From a virus, in IMG/VR virus record IMGVR_UViG_3300045051_000667, positions 1 through 37,925 of that record: a stretch of DNA of 37,925 bases. One strand, written 5' to 3'. The stretch's first letter is position 1. Every line of letters begins with the position of its first letter. Shown in pieces: positions 1 through 7,368 of the stretch. The notes beneath the pieces are model-generated. The model searched no databases and was not told the origin of the DNA. It worked only from the letters and a program-made list of their open reading frames with translations. The position numbers and the translations under genes are program-made.

Positions 1-2
1 CG

Positions 3-815
3 CCCCCTCCTCCCGGCGCCGCGTCGGCCGTACAGCAGTGGACCATCGACCCGAAGTGGCCGGCCGGCATGCGCAACAACAACCCCGGCAACATCAAGTA
101 TGTCGGCCAGCCGGGCACGCGCGCATCGAAGAACCTCGACCAGGGCGACCCGCAGGCGGTGTACGACAGCCCGCAGGCCGGCATGCGGGCGATGTACGAG
201 CTGCTGTCGAAGAAGTATGCGGGCGGCATGCTGACGCCGAACCAGATCATTGCGGCGACCGGCGGGTGGACCCCTGGCAACACCCAGGCAGCAATGAACA
301 TCGCCAAGGCCGCCGGTCTCGACGTCAACGCCGACATCGGCTTAAGCGACCCGGCCAAGGCGCAGAAATTCATGCGCGCCCTCATGCTCCAGGAGCACGG
401 CGCCGCTTCCAGCGCCTACACCGACCAGATGATCGCCGAAGCGGTCAGTGGCAAAGCGTCACCGACGCCGGAAGCCACCGCCTCGCCCGGCCACGTGCGG
501 CATCCGCCGAACCCCAAGGTCGGCTCGCTCGACGATGCCAACACGCTGATCGCCAGCGGCCAGATGGCGCCGGTGCCACAGCCGCAACAACAGGACGACG
601 AAGCGCCGGCCTGGGGCAAGCGGATCGCCGATGCGGTCGGCGGCATGGCGAGCCCGTTCGGCGCCGGCGGCGGTGGCGGCCCCGGCGTGGTGCCGAAGCT
701 GCCGGCCTACGCCCCGCCGCAGATCGAGCCGTTCGCCGCGGCGGCGCCCAGCCTGGCCGACGAGAACCGCCGCAACATGCTCGCGGCGCTGATGCAGAAA
801 TACTGGATCGGATGA
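3..815 (+). CDS. Virion-associated peptidoglycan hydrolase-like protein (5' end outside window)
   Basis: The frame stays open through the left edge: codons before the first ATG (69) read WTIDPKWPAG and run straight into MRNNNPGNIKY, so ATG 69 is internal and the N-terminus is missing. The RNNNPGNIKY motif marks a phage lysozyme/transglycosylase-like domain found in injected or tail-associated proteins; here it covers roughly the first 120 residues after ATG 69. A Pro/Gly/Ala-rich tail follows, ending in a short helix (DENRRNMLAALMQKYW). It is followed after one base by the next virion gene. Likely role: local cell-wall digestion during DNA entry. No separate endolysin is visible in the window, so a second role in lysis is possible but is inference. 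Confidence 0.75.
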   Translation, partial: PPPPGAASAVQQWTIDPKWPAGMRNNNPGNIKYVGQPGTRASKNLDQGDPQAVYDSPQAGMRAMYELLSKKYAGGMLTPNQIIAATGGWTPGNTQAAMNIAKAAGLDVNADIGLSDPAKAQKFMRALMLQEHGAASSAYTDQMIAEAVSGKASPTPEATASPGHVRHPPNPKVGSLDDANTLIASGQMAPVPQPQQQDDEAPAWGKRIADAVGGMASPFGAGGGGGPGVVPKLPAYAPPQIEPFAAAAPSLADENRRNMLAALMQKYWIG

Positions 816-816
816 C

Positions 817-1959
817 ATGCCAACCATCAACCTGTTCGGCGGTAGTGGCTATCGGGACGCGGCACGCGGAGCGACCATCAAGGCATTGGAGGATCGTCGC
901 AAGGCGGCGGAGGAAGCCTTCAACACCTCGCTGGCGCCGCGCCAGATCAATCACCCGCTCCAGGGCATCGCCGACGTGCTGGGCACCGTCAGCGCCGGCG
1001 TCCGCGAGGGCCGCGCCGATGCGCAGGCGGCCGACGCGCGCGACCAGCTGGCCAAGCTGATGGCCGGCGGTCTCACCCCCGACGAGTACGGGCAAGCCAT
1101 GGGGCTCGATCCGGAACTGACCGGCAAGTACATCGGCCACGACTGGGACGTGCAGTCGGCCAAGGACCGCGTGCAGGCCGAGAAGGAGGCCGCCGCCGCC
1201 CGCGTCCAGGCCGAGACCACCGAAGCGCAGCGCAAGGAGCAAGCGGAGCCCGGCGTCGAGGCGGCCAAGATCACCGCCGCAGTCGAAGCCCGCAAGGCCG
1301 AAGCGCTCAAGCTCGGCATGAAGGAGGGCTCGCCGGAATACAACGCCTACACGACCACCGGCCAGCAGCCGACGATGGCCTCGCAGCCCTTCGCCGGCCC
1401 GCAAGGGGTCAAGGATCTCCAGGAATACAAGTCGGGCATCGCCAAGATCGACAACACGATGGACGACCTCAACGAGGCGCAGGGCCTGTTGCAGAACGTC
1501 CAAACTGGTGCGCTGAACCGCAAGGTGCTCGACACCGCCATGTCGGCCGGTGGCCCCGGTCACGATGCCTTGCTGCACATGGGCTGGACCGAACAGCAGA
1601 TCCAGGCGACGCAGCGCTTCAACCAGCTGATGGATTCGATCGCCACCGCCAAGGAGGCCGGCACGCTCAAGGGCGCGCTGTCCGACCGCGAGATGGCGAA
1701 GTTCATGGAGATCTACAACAACCCGAACTCGACCTACGAGAACAGGCTGCGCGGGCTGCAACAGCTCATGGCCAGCTTCACAGGCGACCGCCAGACCTTC
1801 GTCGAGGCGCTGCGCTCCGGTGGCTATGCGGCGCCCGAATACGAGCGGCGCGACCGCGGCAGCGGCGGCAATGCGGCCACGCAGAAAGACCCGTCGAGCA
1901 TGACCCCTGAAGAGCTCGACGCCGAGATCGCCAAGGAAAAGGCGGCGCAAGGAAAATGA
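817..1959 (+). CDS. Putative internal/ejection virion protein, mostly helical
   Basis: 380 residues, starting one base after the upstream stop. Residues about 110-180 are Ala/Glu/Lys/Arg-rich with heptad-like spacing (AEKEAAAARVQAETTEAQRK), suggesting a coiled coil; the C-terminal third (ALSDREMAKFMEIYNNPNS and after) looks like a helical bundle. There is no signal peptide or membrane segment. It lies between a virion hydrolase and a Gly/Ala-rich protein, upstream of the tail appendages, which is where podophages keep proteins ejected with the DNA. No catalytic motif recognised; the ejection role rests on context and composition. Confidence 0.6.
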   Translation: MPTINLFGGSGYRDAARGATIKALEDRRKAAEEAFNTSLAPRQINHPLQGIADVLGTVSAGVREGRADAQAADARDQLAKLMAGGLTPDEYGQAMGLDPELTGKYIGHDWDVQSAKDRVQAEKEAAAARVQAETTEAQRKEQAEPGVEAAKITAAVEARKAEALKLGMKEGSPEYNAYTTTGQQPTMASQPFAGPQGVKDLQEYKSGIAKIDNTMDDLNEAQGLLQNVQTGALNRKVLDTAMSAGGPGHDALLHMGWTEQQIQATQRFNQLMDSIATAKEAGTLKGALSDREMAKFMEIYNNPNSTYENRLRGLQQLMASFTGDRQTFVEALRSGGYAAPEYERRDRGSGGNAATQKDPSSMTPEELDAEIAKEKAAQGK

Positions 1960-2876
1960 CCCGTCTCGAACAGCTTCTGGCCGAGAAGGCAAAGCGCACC
2001 GGCGGCGGTGTCACCGGCGCCGGCAAAGTCGACTTCGGAGCCACTGCTCCAGCACCGGCAACGACTGCTCCAGCACCGGCGGCAACGGCCAGCAACAACG
2101 ATCGCCTGGCTGTACTGCAACGCGAAAAAGAACGCCGCGCCACGATCGCCGACTACACCAAGCCGGAAGACACCGTCATTCCCGGTGTGCACACCGCACG
2201 CGGCTTCCAGGCGCTCGACGACGCCATGCGCATTTCCGCCAGCGGCATGACCGGCGGCTGGGCCGACACGCTCGCCGCCGGCGCCAACACCGCCGTCGGC
2301 AAGGTCGGCTCCGCGCTCGGCATCAGCGACCCGACCACCTACGCCGACGAGCTCGCCAAGGAAGAGGCGGCGACGCGGGCGTCGAGGGACCGTTACAATT
2401 ATCGCGACCCGCACAGCGCCGACGTGCTGGAGACGGCGACCAGCATGATCACGCCGATGGGCGTCGCCGGCGACATCCCGAAAGCCTGGGGCTGGGGCAA
2501 GCGCGCCGCCGCGCTGAGCGGCATCGGCGCCGGCTGGGGCGCGCTGTCGGAATCCGGCCATGGCCGCGACCCCATAACGGGCGCGCTGGTCGGCGGCTTG
2601 AGCAGCGCCGCCGTGCCGGCACTCGGCGCCGCCGGCGGCAAGCTGCTGCCGTGGGCCACCGGCGGCGCCGCCGGCGCTGGGACGGCCTGGCTGGGGCACG
2701 CCTTAGGCATGCCGGAAATCGGCTACGCCGGCACGACGATGGTCACGCCGGCCGTCAAGAAGGGCACCGAGGCGCTGATGTCGAAGATCCCGGTCGAAGC
2801 CTGGCGCAATGCGCTCGCCGAATTGTCGGTCGCCCCCGTGGCGGCCTGGGGGTCGCGGGACACGCTACGGAGATAA
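1956..2876 (+). CDS. Putative Gly/Ala-rich DNA-ejection (pore-forming) virion protein
   Basis: 306 residues, start overlapping the previous stop by four bases (ATGA), so probably translationally coupled. A charged N-terminus and an Ala/Pro/Thr linker (about 25-50) lead to GWADTLAAGANTAVGKVGSA and a YADELAKEEAATRAS helix, a pattern I associate with phage internal virion proteins. Residues about 190-270 form Gly/Ala-rich, weakly hydrophobic stretches (SGIGAGWGALSE, GGAAGAGTAWLGHALG) that could insert in membranes. Third of three consecutive candidate virion-interior proteins; function inferred from composition and position. Confidence 0.55.
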   Translation: MTRLEQLLAEKAKRTGGGVTGAGKVDFGATAPAPATTAPAPAATASNNDRLAVLQREKERRATIADYTKPEDTVIPGVHTARGFQALDDAMRISASGMTGGWADTLAAGANTAVGKVGSALGISDPTTYADELAKEEAATRASRDRYNYRDPHSADVLETATSMITPMGVAGDIPKAWGWGKRAAALSGIGAGWGALSESGHGRDPITGALVGGLSSAAVPALGAAGGKLLPWATGGAAGAGTAWLGHALGMPEIGYAGTTMVTPAVKKGTEALMSKIPVEAWRNALAELSVAPVAAWGSRDTLRR

Positions 2877-2880
2877 CCAC

Positions 2881-4185
2881 ATGCCCTTTGATTCTTCGGG
2901 AACATTCACTCGTACTCGCGGCCGCAATTCGTGGGTGGGCGACGCCACTGCGTCGACGCCGATCAAGGCCGATCTGCACGACATCAACGACAACGACGTT
3001 GCCGACGGCCTCAGCAACGTCCTCACCAAGAACGGCGTCACCCAGCCCACCGCCGACATCCCGCTGGCCGGGCACAAGCTGATCAACGTCGGCCAGCCGG
3101 CCAACCCTCAGGACGCCGCCACCAAGAAGTATGTCGACGAGCTGCCGGGCTGGCCGACGGCGAAGAACATCTCCGGCTCCGATGCCAACGGCCGCCTGAA
3201 CTTCACTTCGCTCACCGGTGTCAACGGCATCACCTGGTCGTCGATCGACGCCGCTTGGGTGGCCAAGAAGGCGGATTCTTCCGGCCAGAAGGAGCGCGAC
3301 CGCGTCGTTCTCAACAACAAGGCCGACTGCACCGGCAGCGACGTGGTCGCGATCGACGACGCCGACGGCTCGATGCAGTGGCCGGGGCAGACGGAGATGC
3401 GGCAGAACCTCGTCTTCGACGGCGTCAGCTATCGCACGCCGGCAGCCGGCACCGGTGGCCTGTGGCGCAAGGCCGCGAGCGGGCTGAGCATGCTCGCCAA
3501 CTCCGTTGCCACGACGCTCGCCTACGGCGTGGCCACGCTGGAGACCTGGTTCAACCTGTCCTACACGTCCGGCAACGTCGCGCTGACGCTCAACAAAAAG
3601 GCAAGCGGCAACCAGAACGCCCTCTCCGGCCAGATGAACGGCGTGGCGCGCTGGATTGCGCTGTTCGGCAACACCACCGCCGAGGTCGCCGACAACAGTG
3701 GCTCCGACTTCTCGCTCACCGCTTACACCAATGCCGGTGTCGCGGTCGGTCCGGCAATGATCGCCTTCCGCAAGACGGCCAAGGTGCAGTTCCCGCAGGG
3801 CCATCAAGGCGAGTTCCAAGCGGATGCCGTCAATACCGACCAGGTCTACAGCGATGCCGGCCTGACGCTCGGGGCCACCAACCTTTCGATCTACATCCGC
3901 CCGGTCGCCTACAACAGCACCTCGCACCAGTCGGTCTTCAACAACCTGGGCGACCTCACCCTCGACCGCTACCTGATCTGCAACGGCATCTCCGAATGCG
4001 CCGGCACCGGCGGCACGCCGAACGCCGGCCAGATCTTCAATTTCGACTACGTGGATAGCACCCACATCAACGTCTACGTCGGCACCACGATCGTCGGCCA
4101 CATCACGCCGGGTGCCTCCTTCGACGCGCGCGGCATGATCGACGACCTGATGGCGCGCGTCGCCGCACTGGAGGCGCGTCCATGA
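2881..4185 (+). CDS. Tail fibre / tail appendage protein
   Basis: 434 residues. ATG 2881 is preferred over an in-frame start at 2809 because it follows ACGGAGATAACCAC and avoids a 70-bp overlap. The N-terminal half carries the fibre signature ADIPLAGHKLINVGQPANP then DAATKKYVDEL, found in trimeric phage fibre and collar-attachment proteins. The middle and C-terminal parts are rich in Gly, Asn, Thr and Ser, as in beta-structured fibres; the last 15 residues (GMIDDLMARVAALEARP) look like a short trimerising coiled coil. It overlaps the next gene by ATGA. Probable virion surface component for host contact. Confidence 0.7.
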   Translation: MPFDSSGTFTRTRGRNSWVGDATASTPIKADLHDINDNDVADGLSNVLTKNGVTQPTADIPLAGHKLINVGQPANPQDAATKKYVDELPGWPTAKNISGSDANGRLNFTSLTGVNGITWSSIDAAWVAKKADSSGQKERDRVVLNNKADCTGSDVVAIDDADGSMQWPGQTEMRQNLVFDGVSYRTPAAGTGGLWRKAASGLSMLANSVATTLAYGVATLETWFNLSYTSGNVALTLNKKASGNQNALSGQMNGVARWIALFGNTTAEVADNSGSDFSLTAYTNAGVAVGPAMIAFRKTAKVQFPQGHQGEFQADAVNTDQVYSDAGLTLGATNLSIYIRPVAYNSTSHQSVFNNLGDLTLDRYLICNGISECAGTGGTPNAGQIFNFDYVDSTHINVYVGTTIVGHITPGASFDARGMIDDLMARVAALEARP

Positions 4186-4868
4186 ACCGTCTCGTCCACA
4201 TCAACCCGGTCGAGCCGGCGATGTTTTCCGGCCGCGCGCCGATGGGCTTCGACCTGACGATCAACATCACCTACCGCACCGCGGCCGACGCCAAGTGGTC
4301 GACCGACGTCGCCTCAAGCGTCATCCTCACCGGCCGCACCGACAGCAGTTCCACCACCTACAACGCGCCGGCGGTTGACATCGTCAACGGCAAGGCCAGG
4401 GCGGTGATCCCCGGCGGCGACCTCAGCGACTCCAACGGCTACGATATCGCGCTCGTCGGCACCATCGACGGGCACCGCCAGATCCTCGCATCGGGAGTGC
4501 TGCAAATGACCGGCGGCGGCGTTCAGGAAATCATCCTCACCGACGAGATCGACACCGTCGACCTCACCTTTGGCTACGGCAATCCGGCGAGCTTCGACGT
4601 CACCTTGTGGCAGGACGCCGACGGCTCTATCTCGTTCGACCCGGCCGACGCCGGCGTGACGATCGCCGGCCGCGTGCTCAACGCGAAGGGCGGCACCATC
4701 CTGGTCGAGTTCAGCCAGGAGTTCCTGTCCGACAACGTGATCCGGCTGTCGCTGACCAGCGCCCAGGTCGACGCGCTACCGGCGTCGTGCTGGTGGACGC
4801 TGACGGCCGGCACTGCAACGGGCGTCACCACGCTCTGCCAGGGCACGGTGACAATCACGGGGCCATGA
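4182..4868 (+). CDS. Tail-associated beta-domain protein of unknown role
   Basis: 228 residues, coupled by ATGA to the fibre gene before it. Probably two beta-sandwich-like domains: residues about 1-115 (MGFDLTINITYRTAADAKWS, later VNGKARAVIPGGDLSDSNGY) and about 120-228 (VDLTFGYGNPASFDVTLWQ). The composition (Asp, Thr, Val, Gly; few Lys) and alternating hydrophobic pattern resemble small baseplate or fibre-associated adaptors such as BppU N-terminal domains, but I cannot assign a family. Position between two fibre genes suggests a linker or chaperone of the appendage. Confidence 0.5.
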   Translation: MNRLVHINPVEPAMFSGRAPMGFDLTINITYRTAADAKWSTDVASSVILTGRTDSSSTTYNAPAVDIVNGKARAVIPGGDLSDSNGYDIALVGTIDGHRQILASGVLQMTGGGVQEIILTDEIDTVDLTFGYGNPASFDVTLWQDADGSISFDPADAGVTIAGRVLNAKGGTILVEFSQEFLSDNVIRLSLTSAQVDALPASCWWTLTAGTATGVTTLCQGTVTITGP

Positions 4869-4869
4869 C

Positions 4870-6888
4870 ATGGTGAAGGTCGTCATCACGCATCCCGGCG
4901 ACGTCGTCGTCGACGAGTTCGAAGCCTGGGTCGAACAGCCGACGCTGCCGCCGCTGGCGGAGCCGCCGACGATCGGCCTGGTCGAGATCGCCACCTCGCA
5001 GCCGACCGATTCGGCCGCCGACATCCTGGCCAAGCTGCTGACGGTCGACGGCGCCGGATCCGGCCTCGACGCCGACTTCCTCGACGGCCAGCACGGCGCC
5101 TATTATTTGCCGGCGGCGAGCTACACGGCGGCCGACGTGCTGGCCAAGCTGATCACCGTCGATGGTTCCGGATCCGGGCTCGACGCCGATCTGCTCGATG
5201 GGCAGAACGGGTCTTACTACACCTCGCTCTCCAACCAGAGCGGCGTCATCAGCCCCAGCCAGCACGGCAACCAGGGCGGCGGCACCCTGCATGCGTTGGT
5301 GGATAACAGCGGCACCAACGGCTTCATGGCGTGGCCCGACAAGGCCAAGCTGGACGGCATCGAGCAAAACGCCACCGCCGACCAGACGCCAGCCGAGATA
5401 CTCACCGCCATCAAGACCGTCGACGGCTCGACCAGTGGCCTCGATGCCGATCTGCTCGACGGCCAGGACGGCGCCTATTACCTGGCGCTGGCCAACGGCA
5501 CCGGCAGCATCTCCGACACTCAGCACGGCAACCGTGGCGGCGGCGCGCTGCACGCCCTGGCGACGGCGGTGGTGGCCGGCTTCCTGCTCGACGCGCCGTC
5601 GGACGGCACCAGCTACGCCCGTCGCAACGCCGCATGGATCGCCACCAGCGCCTTCATCGACGCGCCGTCGGACGGCTCGTTCTACGGCCGGGTGAACGGC
5701 GCATGGTCGGCGCAGTACACCAAGGCCGCGCTCGACACGCTGCTCGCCGCCAAGGTCGCCGGCCCCGCCACCTCGACCGACAATGCGCTCGTCCGCTTCG
5801 ACCTCGCCACCGGCAAGCTGGTGCAGAACAGCGGCGCGATCCTCGACGACAGCAACAACCTGTCGGGCATTGGCGCCTTCACCACGACCGGCCAGATCAA
5901 CGCCGGCACCAACGTCATTGCGTCGGCCACCGTACAGGCCGGCAGCGGCATCTTCCAAGCGCTCAACACTGGCAACGCCGCCCCCGCCGTCCTGACCAAC
6001 GCCACTGCCGGCAACATCTTCTTGCGGCCCAACGGCTACGCCAGCGGGACCGGGCAACTCATTCTCGACACTTCCGGCAACTGTAGCGCCGCCGGCCAGG
6101 TTATCGCCGGCACCTCGTTGCAGGCAGGGAACGGCTTCTTCGTCGGCGTTGGCGCGAGTGTGTTTTTTGGCAACGCCTCTGGCGCGTCCACGCTCTACTT
6201 CCGCCCCAATGGCGTATCCGCCAGTGCTGCCGGCCAGATGTCCATCGACAGCAGCGGCAACATGTTGGTCGCTGGTCAGGTCAACCCGGCCAACGTCGTG
6301 GAGACCCAGTCGAACGCCACGATGATCCTCAGTGTCACGGCTGGTGCCACCGGGACCATCTATCTCAGGCCAGACGGCAGCGGCACCACGTCGATGCAAT
6401 CGACCTACAACGACAGCGGCAACTTCAACATCGCGGGGCCGAGCGGCGTGAAGAGCACCGGCACGACGTGGGCGAACCCCAGCGACGAGCGCATCAAGGA
6501 GGTCGTCGGCGACTACGAGGTCGGGCTCGATGCGATCCTCGCACTTCAGGTGCGGCGGTTCACCTACAAGGGCAACGAGACGCCGACGCTCGACGACGAG
6601 AACGATCCGGCGTTCGCTTTCGCCATGCGGGCGCGGACCAAGGAGAACGCGCCCTACCACGACAGCCCGCACTACAAGTTGGCAGTCGATGGCACCGAGG
6701 TCGCCGGCCTGGTCGCGCAGGAGGCCGAGAAGGTCATGCCCAGCCTGGTGACGCAGCACAGGATGCTGATCGACGGCGTCGAGGTCACCGACTTCCGTAT
6801 CCTCGATGCCGGCGACATCACCTGGGCGCTGGTCAATGCCGTGAAGACGCTGGCGGCCCGCGTCGAGGCGCTGGAGGCCGGCGGATGA
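4870..6888 (+). CDS. Tail fibre/spike with C-terminal S74 autoprocessing chaperone domain
   Basis: 672 residues. Three repeats of GLDADLLDGQ[HND]G[AS]YY occur at about residues 65, 95 and 193, each after a VDG-S-GLDAD turn, a common shaft repeat in phage fibres; two DAPSDG[TS].Y modules follow at about 238-275, then a Gly/Asn/Thr-rich beta region to about 530. The C-terminus is a peptidase S74 intramolecular chaperone: SDERIKE with the candidate catalytic Ser at 538, then VGLDAILALQVRRFTYKG, GLVAQEAEKVMPSLV and a terminal coiled coil (VNAVKTLAARVEALEAG). In this family the domain trimerises the fibre and cuts itself off at the Ser. Likely main receptor-binding protein. Confidence 0.85.
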   Translation: MVKVVITHPGDVVVDEFEAWVEQPTLPPLAEPPTIGLVEIATSQPTDSAADILAKLLTVDGAGSGLDADFLDGQHGAYYLPAASYTAADVLAKLITVDGSGSGLDADLLDGQNGSYYTSLSNQSGVISPSQHGNQGGGTLHALVDNSGTNGFMAWPDKAKLDGIEQNATADQTPAEILTAIKTVDGSTSGLDADLLDGQDGAYYLALANGTGSISDTQHGNRGGGALHALATAVVAGFLLDAPSDGTSYARRNAAWIATSAFIDAPSDGSFYGRVNGAWSAQYTKAALDTLLAAKVAGPATSTDNALVRFDLATGKLVQNSGAILDDSNNLSGIGAFTTTGQINAGTNVIASATVQAGSGIFQALNTGNAAPAVLTNATAGNIFLRPNGYASGTGQLILDTSGNCSAAGQVIAGTSLQAGNGFFVGVGASVFFGNASGASTLYFRPNGVSASAAGQMSIDSSGNMLVAGQVNPANVVETQSNATMILSVTAGATGTIYLRPDGSGTTSMQSTYNDSGNFNIAGPSGVKSTGTTWANPSDERIKEVVGDYEVGLDAILALQVRRFTYKGNETPTLDDENDPAFAFAMRARTKENAPYHDSPHYKLAVDGTEVAGLVAQEAEKVMPSLVTQHRMLIDGVEVTDFRILDAGDITWALVNAVKTLAARVEALEAGG

Positions 6889-7139
6889 CCATGCGGTGGC
6901 TGGTCGTCTTGCTCATGCTCGCTGGCTGTCAGTTCGAGACGAAGCGGACGATCGGCGTGCCAATAACCCAGCCGGCGGCGGCGGTCGCTCAAGCTGATGT
7001 CGACACGGCCAGGCTGCGCATGGAAGATCAGGATGTGTTCCAGCCCAGCTTCCGCATCCTCGACCTGCCGAACGGCCGCACGCGGCTGATCGTGCAGGAT
7101 CCGAACACCCATCACTACAAGGTCGTCGGCGGCTGGTAA
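6885..7139 (+). CDS. Small phage lipoprotein
   Basis: 84 residues from ATG 6885, which overlaps the fibre stop (ATGA); a second in-frame ATG at 6891 is also possible. The N-terminus MTMRWLVVLLMLAGC is a short signal peptide with lipobox LAGC, so the mature protein should be lipid-anchored at Cys15. The rest is soluble (FRILDLPNGRTRLIVQDPN). It sits between the fibre gene and a two-helix membrane protein, so a lysis or surface-modification role is plausible. It lacks the proline-rich make-up and the embedded partner of Rz1 spanins, so I do not call it Rz1. Confidence 0.7.
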   Translation: MTMRWLVVLLMLAGCQFETKRTIGVPITQPAAAVAQADVDTARLRMEDQDVFQPSFRILDLPNGRTRLIVQDPNTHHYKVVGGW

Positions 7140-7152
7140 GGAGGCTCACCCA

Positions 7153-7368
7153 ATGATCAATCTGTTGGTCAACCTGATCATCTATTTGGTGGTGATCGGC
7201 ATCCTATTGGCGCTGGTCTGGTATGTGTTGGACGCGATTCCAATACCGGACCCGATCAACCGCATCATCAAGATCGTCTGCATCGTGCTGTGCTGCCTGG
7301 TGATCATCCTGCTGTTGCTCAGCGTGGTTGGCGGCGGCGGCGGTTTCGCGCTGCCGAAGCTCGGCTAA
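7153..7368 (+). CDS. Two-helix small membrane protein (holin candidate)
   Basis: 71 residues with a strong AAGGAGG ribosome site before ATG 7153. Two hydrophobic helices, about 3-26 and 39-60, are joined by a short polar turn (DAIPIPDPINRI), and a Gly run closes the C-terminus. It resembles the Thivi_2564-type small membrane proteins often found in phages. Position after the lipoprotein and at the end of the plus-strand morphogenesis block fits a holin, but there is no recognisable endolysin beside it, so this is inference. Its TAA overlaps the TAG of the convergent DNA polymerase gene: both stops lie within CTAA at 7365-7368. Confidence 0.65.
   Translation: MINLLVNLIIYLVVIGILLALVWYVLDAIPIPDPINRIIKIVCIVLCCLVIILLLLSVVGGGGGFALPKLG

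Noticed and set aside
445-1992. Long minus-strand frame opposite the virion genes
   Set aside because: Low-complexity Arg/Gly/Leu-rich product typical of antisense GC-rich code, overlapping two convincing plus-strand genes.
6885-7139. Rz1 spanin
   Set aside because: It has a lipobox but is not proline-rich and is not embedded in, or next to, an Rz-like gene.
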